DNA of 64,000 bases from Flavobacteriales bacterium (GCA_016705545.1 JADIYA010000001.1:248001-312000), one strand, 5' to 3'; shown: positions 1 through 8,840, numbered from the stretch's first letter. The notes: generated by a model from the sequence alone, not told the origin. Translations and numbers: made by a program.

Positions 1-345
1 CCGCTCGCGGACATGAACACCTTCGTGCAGGCCTTCCCCGCGGGCAGCAACATCGCCCCGACCAGCTGCCTCGTTGGAATCGGTGAACAAGGCGCATTGG
101 CCTCGTTCAGCGCATACCCGGTGCCGAGCACGGGATTCCTGACGCTCTCACTTCCAAGTGATCTGCAAGGCGGACTGCAGGCCGAAGTCACCGATGCCGC
201 TGGCCGCATGGTGCATTCCGCACGCATCATGGGAACGAGCCAGACCTTGCTTGATCTCTCGGAACTGGCCGATGGCCAATACCTGGTACGCGTGACCGGT
301 GCCGATGGCAGCACGGGCATCAGCCGCATCGCAATCAGCCGCTAG
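1..345 (+). CDS. C-terminal fragment of a T9SS-sorted secreted protein (5' end outside window)
   Basis: The frame is open from base 1, so the gene begins upstream of the window; the ATG at 13 is only an internal Met. The last ~75 residues look like a type A T9SS C-terminal sorting domain: a Y-P-V-P-S start, a beta-rich core with 'DAAGRMV', then 'LADGQYLVRV' and a basic end 'AISR'. Proteins with this tail are exported across the outer membrane by the type IX system and then released or anchored to the surface. Nothing in the visible part shows the catalytic or binding role of the full protein. A strong hairpin terminator follows 18 bases after the stop. Confidence 0.8.
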   Translation, partial: PLADMNTFVQAFPAGSNIAPTSCLVGIGEQGALASFSAYPVPSTGFLTLSLPSDLQGGLQAEVTDAAGRMVHSARIMGTSQTLLDLSELADGQYLVRVTGADGSTGISRIAISR

Positions 346-362
346 ACGATCCATCAATCCGC

Positions 363-396
363 AAGAAGCCCCGGATGGTCCGGGGCTTCTTGTTTT
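363..396 (+). terminator. Intrinsic terminator after the T9SS gene
   Basis: A perfect 13-bp stem (363-375 with 379-391) closes a 3-nt loop and is followed by a T-rich run (390-396). It sits between convergent genes and may also stop transcripts of the M1 peptidase gene from the other side, although the left flank is less A-rich. Confidence 0.85.
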
Positions 397-405
397 CGGC
401 CATTG

Positions 406-2292
406 CTAGAACTTCGCTGCCGGGCGATTCTCCTTCCATGCCAACAGCTCATCGAGGCTGCGCACGCTCACGCTGTGGTAGTTTCCACGGGCTCCCGAGT
501 AAATGGTCTGCGCCATCAAACGGCCCTTCTCGCTCTTGTTCAGCTCCGCATACAGTGGCATGAGGAATTTCCTGCGACCCACCGTGGTGAGGAACTGATC
601 GAGTCGATCGAACGCTGGGTCGTAATCGTTGCGGATGCAGAGCTCGAGCCAGGCGCTGAGCACTTCGGCATTGCCGTTGGCCGTGAAGGCGAAGGCCTCG
701 TCAAGCTCCTTCATCTTCTGCCCGTCGAGGCCCTCTGGCAAGTGGCGCAGGAAGTGCATCCAATGGAAAGTGGTCCAGCCTTGCGCATCAATCTGTCTGG
801 CGGCTGTGCCGGAGGCCCAACGCGCGATCTCCGCCTCCACCTTCGTGAAGCTGTCGCTCTGCGGCTCTATGGCGTTGTCTGGCAATCCTGCACCATCGAT
901 CCACTCCGCCACGTTCAGCTCGATGCCTTCGGGCTTGAGCAGGTGATCGTCCAGATAGGCCACGAAGTCGTCGGTGGTCATGCTCCGGAACGCATGCGCA
1001 TCGAAGTAGCCGCGCAGGAAGGCGTCGAACTTGGTGCGCCCTACCTTCTCTTCCAGGAGCTTCAGCAACGCGAATCCTTTCTCGTAGGCGACATCGTTCA
1101 TGCCTTCGTCGGGGTCGCGGCCCTCGAGGTGAAGACGCAGATGCGTGTCGGCATGCTGGCCCTTGCCTTGGAGCTTGGCGATGGTGGCGTGCAGGTCCTG
1201 GCGGCCGAGCAATTGCAGCATGCGCGCGTACTCGTCGCCGTAAACGGCTTCGCAGATGCGGTTCTCGAAATACACGGTGAATCCTTCATTCAGCCAGAAG
1301 TCGTTCCAAGTGGCGTTCGTCACCAGGTTGCCGCTCCAGCTGTGCGCGAGCTCATGCGCCACCAGCGCGGTGAGCGAGCGATCTCCGGCCAGGATCGTGG
1401 GCGTGGCGAAGGTCAGCCGCGGGTTCTCCATGCCACCGAAGGGGAAGCTGGGCGGCAGCACGATCACATCATAGCGGCCCCAGCGGTAATCACCGTAGAG
1501 GGCTTCTGCCGTGGTGAGCATTCTCTCCATATCGGCGAATTCCCACGCGGCCTTCTGCACCATGTCCGGCTCGGCGTACACACCGGTTCGCTCGCCAATG
1601 GGAACGAAGGCCAGGTCGCCCACGGCCAAGGCGATGAGGTATGCGGGGATCGGCTGGTCCATGCGGAAAGTGTAGGCGCCATCGGTGTTCACAGTCGTAG
1701 GATTCTCAGCGCTCATCACGGCCATGAGGCCCTTCGGCACCTGCACGCGGGCCTCGTAGGTGAAGCGTATGCCCGGACTGTCCTGGATCGGGATCCAGGT
1801 GCGGGTAAGGATGGCTTGTCCTTGCGTGAAGAGGAATGGGTGCCGTTTTCCGGAAGTCTGCTGCGGATTGAGCCATTGCAGTGCGCGCGCGCCGGGCCCG
1901 GTGCGGTAGGCGATGGTGACCGATCGCGTGCCGGGCGCCAACGTCACCATCAGCGCTCGACCAAGGAAGCTGGTATCTCCGAGACTGTATGCGGTCTCTT
2001 CGCCATCATCCAAGATCACGCGTTCTATGGCGAGGCCTTCCGTGTCGAATATGATCCGCTCCGCGTCCTTGGCCAATGCAATGTCATACCGAGCAGTGCC
2101 GCTCACCTGCTTTGCCTCCATGTCAACCTCCAGGTCGAGCGAGAGGTGCGTGATGCGCGCCTCCTGCGGATGAGCGTGGCTGTGGGGGTCCATGGTGAAG
2201 ATGGGCTGATTATCCTTCGGTTCCGGCTCATTGGAACACCCGGCAAGGATGAAGAGAAGGGCTGCGGCAGGCGCGAAGGAGAGTGAACGCAT
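406..2292 (-). CDS. M1 family zinc aminopeptidase, lipoprotein
   Basis: 628 aa. Zinc aminopeptidase of the M1 (leukotriene A4 hydrolase/aminopeptidase N) family, expected to trim N-terminal residues from peptides in the periplasm or at the outer membrane. The start at 2292 gives a lipoprotein signal peptide with lipobox LAGC (Cys19). An upstream in-frame extension to 2415 would run through the tRNA-Pro and is rejected. The exopeptidase motif GGMEN is at residues 286-290, the zinc motif HELAH at 313-317, and the third zinc ligand Glu336 follows at the canonical 18-residue spacing (NEGF). All catalytic residues I can check are present. It stands alone between two terminators. Confidence 0.95.
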   Translation of the reverse strand: MRSLSFAPAAALLFILAGCSNEPEPKDNQPIFTMDPHSHAHPQEARITHLSLDLEVDMEAKQVSGTARYDIALAKDAERIIFDTEGLAIERVILDDGEETAYSLGDTSFLGRALMVTLAPGTRSVTIAYRTGPGARALQWLNPQQTSGKRHPFLFTQGQAILTRTWIPIQDSPGIRFTYEARVQVPKGLMAVMSAENPTTVNTDGAYTFRMDQPIPAYLIALAVGDLAFVPIGERTGVYAEPDMVQKAAWEFADMERMLTTAEALYGDYRWGRYDVIVLPPSFPFGGMENPRLTFATPTILAGDRSLTALVAHELAHSWSGNLVTNATWNDFWLNEGFTVYFENRICEAVYGDEYARMLQLLGRQDLHATIAKLQGKGQHADTHLRLHLEGRDPDEGMNDVAYEKGFALLKLLEEKVGRTKFDAFLRGYFDAHAFRSMTTDDFVAYLDDHLLKPEGIELNVAEWIDGAGLPDNAIEPQSDSFTKVEAEIARWASGTAARQIDAQGWTTFHWMHFLRHLPEGLDGQKMKELDEAFAFTANGNAEVLSAWLELCIRNDYDPAFDRLDQFLTTVGRRKFLMPLYAELNKSEKGRLMAQTIYSGARGNYHSVSVRSLDELLAWKENRPAAKF

Positions 2293-2339
2293 ACGAGCTT
2301 GAGCGAATTGAACAGGGCGAAACGGAGAGACAAATGTGA

Positions 2340-2364
2340 AGGCCCCCGGCGGTTCCGGGGGCCT
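2340..2364 (-). terminator. Hairpin terminator downstream of tRNA-Pro
   Basis: A 10-bp GC-rich stem (2340-2349 with 2355-2364) with a 5-nt loop lies just 3' of tRNA-Pro on the minus strand. The T-tract is poor, so the stem is the main evidence. Confidence 0.6.
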
Positions 2365-2373
2365 TTCAACCAG

Positions 2374-2447
2374 TCGGGGTGACTGGATTCGAACCAGCGA
2401 CCACTTGCACCCCATGCAAGTGCGCTACCGGGCTGCGCTACACCCCG
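2374..2447 (-). tRNA. tRNA-Pro (anticodon GGG)
   Basis: Cloverleaf on the minus strand: 7-bp acceptor stem (2441-2447 with 2375-2381), discriminator A at 2374, and a T-arm with GGTTCGAATCC. The anticodon stem CTTGC/GCAAG encloses the 7-nt loop ATGGGGT; with U33 fixed, positions 34-36 are GGG, so it reads proline codons (not TGG, as a quick look suggests). CCA is not encoded. The promoter element ends 9 nt upstream. Confidence 0.95.
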
Positions 2448-2456
2448 AAGAGGGCG

Positions 2457-2464
2457 CGAATGTA
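2457..2464 (-). promoter_or_regulatory. Bacteroidota -7 element for tRNA-Pro
   Basis: TACATTCG on the minus strand, a close match to the Bacteroidota TAnnTTTG -7 element, ends 9 nt before the mature tRNA 5' end. Confidence 0.6.
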
Positions 2465-2510
2465 GCAAAGCACCTCAGCCCGCAAGGACATCGCTCATTG
2501 CCAAAGGAGC

Positions 2511-2618
2511 TCACCATCCGGCCAAGCTGATACCGATGGCTACCAGCGCCAGTAGCAGGTACACGGCAAGGGTGAGGAAACCGTGGCCATTGCGCCACAT
2601 GGAGGTTAATCGTTCCAT
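2511..2618 (-). CDS. Candidate small single-pass membrane protein (35 aa)
   Basis: An ATG-to-TGA frame of 35 codons between tRNA-Pro and the TonB receptor gene. The first ~14 residues are polar and basic (MERLTSMWRNGHGF), followed by ~20 hydrophobic residues rich in Leu/Ala/Val/Ile that could form one membrane helix ending in AGW. I do not recognise a family. There is no purine-rich ribosome site, which is common in this phylum. The evidence is the membrane-protein-like composition in an otherwise empty stretch (2448-2792), where I see no other gene. Confidence 0.35.
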   Translation of the reverse strand: MERLTSMWRNGHGFLTLAVYLLLALVAIGISLAGW

Positions 2619-2773
2619 GGAAGGAGGTGTGCGCGAATGTGAGGCGCACTCCGGTGCTGCTGCGCTAAGCGCAGGTAAAGTCTCTGTTCAATGCGAACAA
2701 GTGCGTGTGAATCGTGTTTGACGGGCGGCATCCGCTTGGGACCAATGGGTATGTGCGCCTATCCACTCGCAGG

Positions 2774-2781
2774 TAGTTTTG
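2774..2781 (+). promoter_or_regulatory. -7 element for the TonB receptor gene
   Basis: TAGTTTTG, an exact TAnnTTTG match, ends 11 nt before the chosen ATG at 2793. This argues against the longer in-frame start upstream. Confidence 0.65.
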
Positions 2782-2792
2782 CCGCCCCGAAC

Positions 2793-5201
2793 ATGACGCT
2801 GCGCCAACTCCTTGCGGGCCTTGCCCTGCTGACCCCCTGCTTCATCAGCGCCCAGAAACAGGTCACCATCAGCGGCTACGTGAAGGATGCTACCAGCGGA
2901 GAGGCGCTGATCGGCGCCAACGTGTACGTGAAGGAGACCATGCGCGGCGCGGCTACCAACGTCTATGGCTATTATGTGCTCAACGTGGATCCCGGCACGC
3001 ACACCGTGGCCATGAGCTACATCGGGTACGAGGATTTCACCAAGAACTTGACCCTTAGCGCCGATCTGAAGCTGAACATCGAAGCGCGACCGAAGGCCAT
3101 ACTCGCCAAGGAAGTGGAGATCGTGGGTGAGCGCAAGCAGGAGAACACCGAGGATACGCGGATGGGGACCGTTGACCTCGACGTGCAGCGCCTGCAGACC
3201 CTTCCGGCCCTGCTCGGCGAAGTGGACATCCTGAAGACGATCCAATTCCTGCCTGGCGTTCAGAACAATGGCGAGGGCAATAGCGGCTTCTATGTGCGTG
3301 GCGGCGGACCGGACCAGAACCTGATCCTGCTCGACAACGCCACGGTCTATAACGCCAGCCACCTGTTCGGCTTCTTCAGCGTATTCAATGCCGATGCGGT
3401 GAAGAACATCGAGCTGATCAAGGGCGGCATGCCCGCGAACTACGGCGGGCGGATCTCCTCGGTGCTTGACATCAATATGAAGGAGGGCAACGAGAAGGCC
3501 TTCCACGCGCAGGGCGGCATCGGCCTGATTGCCAGCCGCCTCACCATCGAAGGCCCCATCGTGAAGGACAAGGCCTCGTTCATCGTGAGCGGTCGACGCA
3601 CCTACATCGATGTGCTCACCAAGCCCTTCATCAACAAGAGCAGTCCATTCGCGGGCAGCGGCTACTACTTCTACGATCTCAACGCCAAGGCGAACTACAC
3701 CTTCAGCGACAAGGACCGCCTGTTCGTGAGCGGCTACTTCGGGCGCGATGTGTTCTCCTTGCAGAACGGAGACTCAGGCGGGCCCGGCTTCCGGATACCA
3801 TGGGGCAACAGCACGCTCAGCGTCCGGTGGAACCACGTCTTCGGCCCCAAGCTCTTCCTGAACACCACCGCCACCTTCAGCGACTACAGCTTCCTCTTCG
3901 ACGCCTCGCAGGACCAATTCCGCTTCAAGCTCTTCAGCGGCATCAAGGACTATGGCTTGAAGGCCGATCTGGGCCACTACCCTAACGGAAGGCACCGTCT
4001 CAAGTACGGCGCGCAGTACATCTACCACGTGTACACCACCAGCACGGTGGATGTGAGCAGCGGCGACACGCAGTTCAACATCGATACGCCGCCCAAGCTG
4101 CATGCGCACGAATCCGCGGTTTACGCCCTCGATGAGATCGACCTCACCGACGCGCTGCGCATCAACCTCGGCCTGCGCTTCAGCCGATTCGATCACGTGG
4201 GACCCTACACCCGCTATATCGTGGACGAAAGCGGCCGTTCCGTCGGCAAGGAGGAGATCGCGCCGGGCGCCCCCATCCATACCTACCAGGCCCTTGAGCC
4301 GCGCATCAGTCTGCGCTACCGTACCGGCCGCACCAGCAGCATCAAGGCCTCCTTCAACCAAGGTCAGCAATACGTGCACCTGGCCAGCTTCAGCAGCACC
4401 GCACTGCCCACCGACGTGTGGATCCCCAGCAGCACGCGCGTGAAACCGCAGGTCGGCACTCAATACGCAGCGGGCTACTTCCGCAATTTCCTGGACGACC
4501 TGATCGAGGCCTCGGTGGAAGGCTATTACAAGGATTTCAAGAACCTCATCGAGTACGCCGATGGCGCAAGCCCGCAGGACAATGGCAACACAAATTATGA
4601 TCAGCAGCTGGTCTTCGGCAAGGGATACAACTACGGGGCCGAGCTCTTCGTGAAGAAGCGCACCGGCAAACTCACCGGCTGGGTGGGCTACACCTGGAGC
4701 CGCACCATGCGCAGCTTCCCGGACATCAACAACGGCAGCGAATTCCCCAGCCGCTGGGACCGCCGGCACGACCTGAGCATTGTGGCCACCTACGAGCACA
4801 ACAAGCGCTGGACATTCGGCGGCGCCTTCGTTTACGCCACGGGCCAGGCCGTGACGATTCCTGTGAACCGCTACTTCGTGGAAGGCCAGCTCGTGAGCGA
4901 GTACACCGAGCGCAACGGCTACCGCATGGTCCCCTTCCACCGCCTCGATCTCAGCGCCACCCTCAATGGCCGCGAGACCCGCGAGGTGAAGGACCCCGCA
5001 ACCGGTGAGACCAAGGTGGTGCCCAAGAAGCTCGTGAGCAGTTGGAACTTCGGCGTGTACAACGCCTACAACCGGCAGAACCCATACTTCATCTACTTCG
5101 ACACCGCAGGCAACCCCAACGACGGAAGCTTCCAAGTGGTGGCCAAGCAAGTGTCGCTCTTCTCCATACTCCCCTCCATCACATGGAACTTCAAATTCTG
5201 A
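2793..5201 (+). CDS. TonB-dependent outer-membrane receptor with CarboxypepD_reg-like domain
   Basis: 802 aa. Outer-membrane transporter that takes up a bound substrate using TonB energy. Residues 1-21 form a signal peptide ending in ISAQ. Residues ~24-105 are a CarboxypepD_reg-like domain ('ISGYVKDATSGEALIGANVYV'). A plug domain follows (~120-240, 'FYVRGGGPDQNLILLDNATVYNASH' region), then a beta-barrel ending in the aromatic residue of 'ITWNFKF'. The start at 2793 is fixed by the signal peptide and the promoter element; an upstream extension adds 34 unlikely residues. The next gene, a DUF4249 lipoprotein, overlaps its end by 19 nt, the usual receptor/lipoprotein pairing in Bacteroidota. The substrate cannot be read from the sequence. 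Confidence 0.93.
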   Translation: MTLRQLLAGLALLTPCFISAQKQVTISGYVKDATSGEALIGANVYVKETMRGAATNVYGYYVLNVDPGTHTVAMSYIGYEDFTKNLTLSADLKLNIEARPKAILAKEVEIVGERKQENTEDTRMGTVDLDVQRLQTLPALLGEVDILKTIQFLPGVQNNGEGNSGFYVRGGGPDQNLILLDNATVYNASHLFGFFSVFNADAVKNIELIKGGMPANYGGRISSVLDINMKEGNEKAFHAQGGIGLIASRLTIEGPIVKDKASFIVSGRRTYIDVLTKPFINKSSPFAGSGYYFYDLNAKANYTFSDKDRLFVSGYFGRDVFSLQNGDSGGPGFRIPWGNSTLSVRWNHVFGPKLFLNTTATFSDYSFLFDASQDQFRFKLFSGIKDYGLKADLGHYPNGRHRLKYGAQYIYHVYTTSTVDVSSGDTQFNIDTPPKLHAHESAVYALDEIDLTDALRINLGLRFSRFDHVGPYTRYIVDESGRSVGKEEIAPGAPIHTYQALEPRISLRYRTGRTSSIKASFNQGQQYVHLASFSSTALPTDVWIPSSTRVKPQVGTQYAAGYFRNFLDDLIEASVEGYYKDFKNLIEYADGASPQDNGNTNYDQQLVFGKGYNYGAELFVKKRTGKLTGWVGYTWSRTMRSFPDINNGSEFPSRWDRRHDLSIVATYEHNKRWTFGGAFVYATGQAVTIPVNRYFVEGQLVSEYTERNGYRMVPFHRLDLSATLNGRETREVKDPATGETKVVPKKLVSSWNFGVYNAYNRQNPYFIYFDTAGNPNDGSFQVVAKQVSLFSILPSITWNFKF

Positions 5202-6169
5202 TCGCCAGGCCGGCGCTACTGATCGCGGCGATGGGCCTGCTCCTTGCGGGCTGCGACAAAGAGATCACCGTGGACCTTCCGGAGACCGAATCAAAAGTGG
5301 TGGTGGAAGGCAACATCGAGACGGGACAGCCCCCCATCGTCTTCCTCACGCGCACCCAGAGCTTCTTCGCGCCCACCAGCGTGGCCAGCATCGCCGGCAC
5401 CTACATCAGCGACGCTGTTGTCACCGTGAACGACGGCGACAGCACTTACAGCCTCACGCGCCTCTGCAGCGACCTGATCCCCGACTCGCTCATCGACGAG
5501 GTGGCCGCGCAGACCGGCGTGAGCGCCGACTTGCTGCGCGCTGCGCGGATCTGCGCCTGGACCTTCCTGAACAACGAATTGCTGGGTGAAGAGGGCCGCA
5601 CCTACAGCCTGCGCGTGGAAACCGAAGGAAAGACGCTCACGAGCGTGACCACCATCCCGTATGGCGTTGCTCTTGATAGCGCTTGGTTCAAATTGGACAA
5701 TCCTTCCCCGAATCCCGATGATTCGCTCGGCTTCCTGTGGGCTCGCCTGAGCGATCCCGACACAGCAGGCAATGCCTATCGGTGGTTCGCCCGTCGCATC
5801 AACTTGGGTGCCGATGGCCAACCGAAGGATTCGCGCTTCATCTCGCCGTTCTTCGGCGTTTTCGAGGACCGATACATCGACGGTCTCACCCTCGACTTCA
5901 ACTATAACCGCGGCAACGAGCCCTACAGCCAGGCAGAGGAGGACATCAACGAGGAGCGCGGCTACTTCAAGCGCGGCGATACCGTGGTGGTGAAGTTCTC
6001 CAGCATCGGTCTGCGCGAGTTCCGGTTCTTCAACTCATTCGCGAACAACGCCTCTTCGCAGGGCGATGTGTTCAGCAACCCGTCGAATATCCGCAGCAAT
6101 ATCGACGGTGGGCTGGGCGTGTGGGTCGGCTACGCGCCTCGCTTTCGCACAGTGGTGTGCCAGCCGTGA
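5183..6169 (+). CDS. DUF4249 domain lipoprotein
   Basis: 328 aa. The start at 5183 gives a signal peptide with lipobox LLAGC and lipidated Cys24, followed by 'ITVDLPETESKVVVEGNIETG', the characteristic N-terminus of DUF4249 proteins. This family is found almost only beside TonB-dependent receptors and probably acts as a surface-exposed accessory or capture subunit (inference from the pairing). The gene overlaps the receptor gene by 19 nt in another frame, so the two are surely co-transcribed and probably translationally coupled. A longer frame from 5042 lies wholly inside the receptor gene and is rejected as a start. Confidence 0.88.
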   Translation: MELQILIARPALLIAAMGLLLAGCDKEITVDLPETESKVVVEGNIETGQPPIVFLTRTQSFFAPTSVASIAGTYISDAVVTVNDGDSTYSLTRLCSDLIPDSLIDEVAAQTGVSADLLRAARICAWTFLNNELLGEEGRTYSLRVETEGKTLTSVTTIPYGVALDSAWFKLDNPSPNPDDSLGFLWARLSDPDTAGNAYRWFARRINLGADGQPKDSRFISPFFGVFEDRYIDGLTLDFNYNRGNEPYSQAEEDINEERGYFKRGDTVVVKFSSIGLREFRFFNSFANNASSQGDVFSNPSNIRSNIDGGLGVWVGYAPRFRTVVCQP

Positions 6170-6202
6170 CGGCAATCACCTTCGGGCGCTGGTGGCCGCA
6201 GC

Positions 6203-6210
6203 TAGATTTG
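6203..6210 (+). promoter_or_regulatory. -7 element for trxB
   Basis: TAGATTTG (exact TAnnTTTG) ends 10 nt before the trxB ATG; it is followed by CCGCCCC, as at the TonB receptor promoter. Confidence 0.7.
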
Positions 6211-6220
6211 CCGCCCCATC

Positions 6221-7168
6221 ATGAGCACTTCGCCTGAGCACGTCCATTGCCTGATCATTGGATCAGGGCCCGCCGGCTATTCCGCCGCCATCTACGCGGC
6301 ACGCGCCGACCTGAAGCCGGTGCTCTACGAAGGCCCGCTACCTGGAGGGCAGCTCACGCAGACCACCGAGGTGGAGAATTACCCTGGCTACCCCGATGGG
6401 CGCACCGGCCCGGACATGATGGAGGACCTGAAGAAGCAGGCTCTGCGCTTCAAGACCGATGTGCGACATGGCTGGGTCACCAAGGTTGATCTCACAGGTC
6501 CCGTCCACAAGGTGTGGGTCGATGACGTGAAAGAGATCCATGCCGACACGGTGATCATCAGCACCGGTGCGAACGCGAAATGGCTCGGCCTGCCCAACGA
6601 ACTGCGCCTGCGCGACGTCGGCGGTGGCGTCACGGCCTGCGCCGTGTGCGACGGCTTCTTCTACCGTGGGCAGACCGTGGCCCTCGTGGGCGCAGGCGAT
6701 AGCGCCTGCGAAGAGGCCACCTACCTCGCCAAACTGTGCCCTCAGGTGCACATGCTTGTGCGCAAGGATCGCTTCAAGGCCAGCAAGGCCATGGTGCACC
6801 GCGTGGAAAGCACGCCGAACATCACCGTGCATTACAACACCGAGGTTAAGGACGTGCTCGGCGCGGACAAGGTGGAGGGCATCACCGTGGTGAACAATGC
6901 CACCGGTGCGGAGAACAAGCTCGAGGTATCGGGACTCTTCCTCGCCATCGGCCACGAACCGGCCACGGGCATCTTCAAGGGCTGGCTCGACATGGACGAG
7001 ACGGGCTACATCAAGCACCTGCACGACAGCACCCGCACCAACATCCCCGGCGTTTTCGTAGCCGGCGATGCCGCAGATCGGATCTACCGGCAGGCTATCA
7101 CCAGCGCTGGCACGGGCTGCATGGCGGCGCTTGACGCGGAGCGGTACCTGGCTGCGAGGGGGCACTAG
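6221..7168 (+). CDS. trxB: Thioredoxin-disulfide reductase
   Basis: 315 aa, the usual length. FAD/NADPH flavoenzyme that reduces oxidised thioredoxin in the cytoplasm. It shows the FAD-binding GSGPAGYSAAIYAAR motif near residues 14-28, the redox pair Cys140-Ala-Val-Cys143 followed by DGFF, an NADPH-binding GAGDSACEEA motif, and the C-terminal FAD motif 'GVFVAGDAAD'. Its own promoter element lies just upstream. Its TAG stop shares bases with the stop of the convergent gene (CTAG, 7165-7168). Confidence 0.97.
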   Translation: MSTSPEHVHCLIIGSGPAGYSAAIYAARADLKPVLYEGPLPGGQLTQTTEVENYPGYPDGRTGPDMMEDLKKQALRFKTDVRHGWVTKVDLTGPVHKVWVDDVKEIHADTVIISTGANAKWLGLPNELRLRDVGGGVTACAVCDGFFYRGQTVALVGAGDSACEEATYLAKLCPQVHMLVRKDRFKASKAMVHRVESTPNITVHYNTEVKDVLGADKVEGITVVNNATGAENKLEVSGLFLAIGHEPATGIFKGWLDMDETGYIKHLHDSTRTNIPGVFVAGDAADRIYRQAITSAGTGCMAALDAERYLAARGH

Positions 7169-8112
7169 GGCCCCACGATCCAGTCGCTGTACTCAATCCA
7201 GAACCGCACCAGCTCACGCTGCTCGAAGGGGATGTCCCAGTCGCCGTCGTAGTGAACGCGCACGGGGACGAGGTCGTCGCCGATCCGGATGTTGCGCACG
7301 CTGATGGTGATATCGAAGTCAAGGAACACGGAGGCGTGCGCGATGCGGTAGCTGCGCGCGAGGACATCGAATGTGTCCTGGTCGAACCAGGTGTCCATGG
7401 TCTTGATCACGGTCTTGCCATCGCGGTGCTCGGGCTTGGCCACCGCGCTGAAGACCCAGCAGGGGCGATTGCCGCGGCTATCGCTCCAGATACGGAAATC
7501 GTATAGCGGCGCCATCTCCGGGCTGAAGAGCGCGAGCTTCTTGCCAATGAAGGGCACGCTGGCGATCTCGGTGCCGGGGTCGAACATGAACTTCTTCAGC
7601 TCGCCCTTGTACTTCTCGAAGCGGCTGCCGCGCTCCACCACGAGCTTACGTCCCGCCACGGTGTTGTCGGCCGCGAAGCTTCCCCTGGGGAAGAACACAT
7701 CGTCGTACATCTCGATGGTGAGGTAGCGGAAGCTCCCCTTCCGATCGCGCAGCCGCCCTGTCTCGCTCAATGAATCGATGTGCTGCTGTGCGTTCCGGCC
7801 ATCGCGCGCCAATCTCGCCCGGCGGAAGAGCGCTGCGGATTCCCGCTCATCCTTGCGGCGCACGCGCGCCTCGCTGCGCAGCGTGTGCGGATGGTAGCGC
7901 GTGTTGAGGAAGGCCTTGTGGAAGCTGCTGTCGTTGCGCACGCGGTGCACGAAGGCCTCCACATCGAAGCCTTGGGCCTGCGCGGAGATCACGACCTCGT
8001 CGAGCGCGATGTGCCGGAGGAGGGTGTCGGTCTGGGAAATGCCTGGAAAGGGAAAGAGGAAGGCTGAGAACTGAAATATGAAAGCTGCAAGCTGAAACAG
8101 GAAAGTGCGCAT
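7165..8112 (-). CDS. Secreted protein of unknown function
   Basis: 315 aa with a signal peptide of ~26 residues ending GIS-Q, so it is exported. The mature part starts 'LLRHIALDEVVISAQ', a phrase common in Bacteroidota envelope proteins just after or within CarboxypepD_reg-like domains, but no full domain is evident. The rest is rich in charged and aromatic residues with likely beta strands and no catalytic motif I know. It lies 2 nt after the 8115-8831 gene, whose product has a CarboxypepD_reg-like domain; the two are probably one two-gene unit. The signal-peptide codons are built from a heptanucleotide repeat tract (8062-8103). Confidence 0.75.
   Translation of the reverse strand: MRTFLFQLAAFIFQFSAFLFPFPGISQTDTLLRHIALDEVVISAQAQGFDVEAFVHRVRNDSSFHKAFLNTRYHPHTLRSEARVRRKDERESAALFRRARLARDGRNAQQHIDSLSETGRLRDRKGSFRYLTIEMYDDVFFPRGSFAADNTVAGRKLVVERGSRFEKYKGELKKFMFDPGTEIASVPFIGKKLALFSPEMAPLYDFRIWSDSRGNRPCWVFSAVAKPEHRDGKTVIKTMDTWFDQDTFDVLARSYRIAHASVFLDFDITISVRNIRIGDDLVPVRVHYDGDWDIPFEQRELVRFWIEYSDWIVGP
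8062..8103. repeat. Heptanucleotide repeat tract inside a signal-peptide coding region
   Basis: Six consecutive 7-mers on the plus strand (GGCTGAG, AACTGAA, ATATGAA, AGCTGCA, AGCTGAA, ACAGGAA) keep strict 7-base phase around a TGAA core. On the minus strand they encode the FQLAAFIFQFSAF part of the signal peptide. Confidence 0.6.
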
Positions 8113-8114
8113 CG

Positions 8115-8831
8115 CTAATGCCTGCGGGTGGGGCCGAGGCTGCCGTACAGTTCGTACTTCTTCTTCACGAAGAGGAGGAACTCGTACTGCGTGAGGCCCT
8201 TGATCACTTCATCGGGCACTGCGCAGAAGTCGATGAAGTCATCGAAGGAATCGTCGCTGAGGTTGATGATTTCGTACTCGACGTATTGCTGCAGGAGCTC
8301 GCGGAGCAATGCCCGCTTTCGATCCTCGTTGCGCATCTGAGCCACCAATCGCTTGCTGCGCTCGCGGCGGCTGAACTCCTGGTAAAGGAAGGTGATCGGG
8401 CTCTGCAGCGCGTCCACTGTGCTGATGCGGTAATCACTCTCCTTGTAACCGAGCTTCTCGATGTCCTTCTGGATCTGCTGCAGGGTGCGCTGGCTGAGCA
8501 CCTCTACGGCTGCCAGCTGGTACTGGATGGGCAGCAGGCGAACAGCCACCCGGTAACTCGTCTTGGGCAGGCTGTCGCGCATGCAGATCAATGTGGTACG
8601 GTGGCCCACGGAGCCGATCATGATCGTATCGGTCTGGAGCGCCTGCACCATGAAGCTGCCGTCGGGATTGCCGAAGGCGCCGCTGCGCGTGCGCTTGTTC
8701 ACGATCATGAGGTCGTAGTAGGCGCGATCGTTGGAGCTTGAGCTCACCTGGCCATGAATGGTGACCAGCTCCTGGCCGCACGCTTCGGCAGCGATGAGTG
8801 GAATAACGGATGCGAGGAGGATGGCGCGCAT
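8115..8831 (-). CDS. Secreted protein with CarboxypepD_reg-like domain
   Basis: 238 aa. The start at 8831 gives a short signal peptide (MRAILLASVIPLIAAEACGQ) and sits 9 nt from an exact promoter element; the longer frame to 9005 would run into the rnpB terminator. Residues ~22-100 resemble a CarboxypepD_reg-like beta-sandwich ('VTIHGQVSSSS...', '...AFGNPDGSFMVQA...'). The C-terminal half is charged and predicted helical ('RRERSKRLVAQM', 'FDDFIDFC'), which is unusual for a simple receptor domain. The function is unknown. It is first of a two-gene unit with the 7165-8112 gene. Confidence 0.75.
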   Translation of the reverse strand: MRAILLASVIPLIAAEACGQELVTIHGQVSSSSNDRAYYDLMIVNKRTRSGAFGNPDGSFMVQALQTDTIMIGSVGHRTTLICMRDSLPKTSYRVAVRLLPIQYQLAAVEVLSQRTLQQIQKDIEKLGYKESDYRISTVDALQSPITFLYQEFSRRERSKRLVAQMRNEDRKRALLRELLQQYVEYEIINLSDDSFDDFIDFCAVPDEVIKGLTQYEFLLFVKKKYELYGSLGPTRRH

Positions 8832-8840
8832 GCGGACGGT

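Noticed and set aside
403..2286. 627-codon plus-strand frame opposite the M1 peptidase gene
   Set aside because: Antisense shadow: in GC-rich DNA the opposite strand stays open. The minus strand has the zinc motifs and a lipoprotein signal.
2410..2418. Reading the tRNA-Pro anticodon as TGG
   Set aside because: That would place A at position 33; with the conserved U33 the anticodon is GGG.
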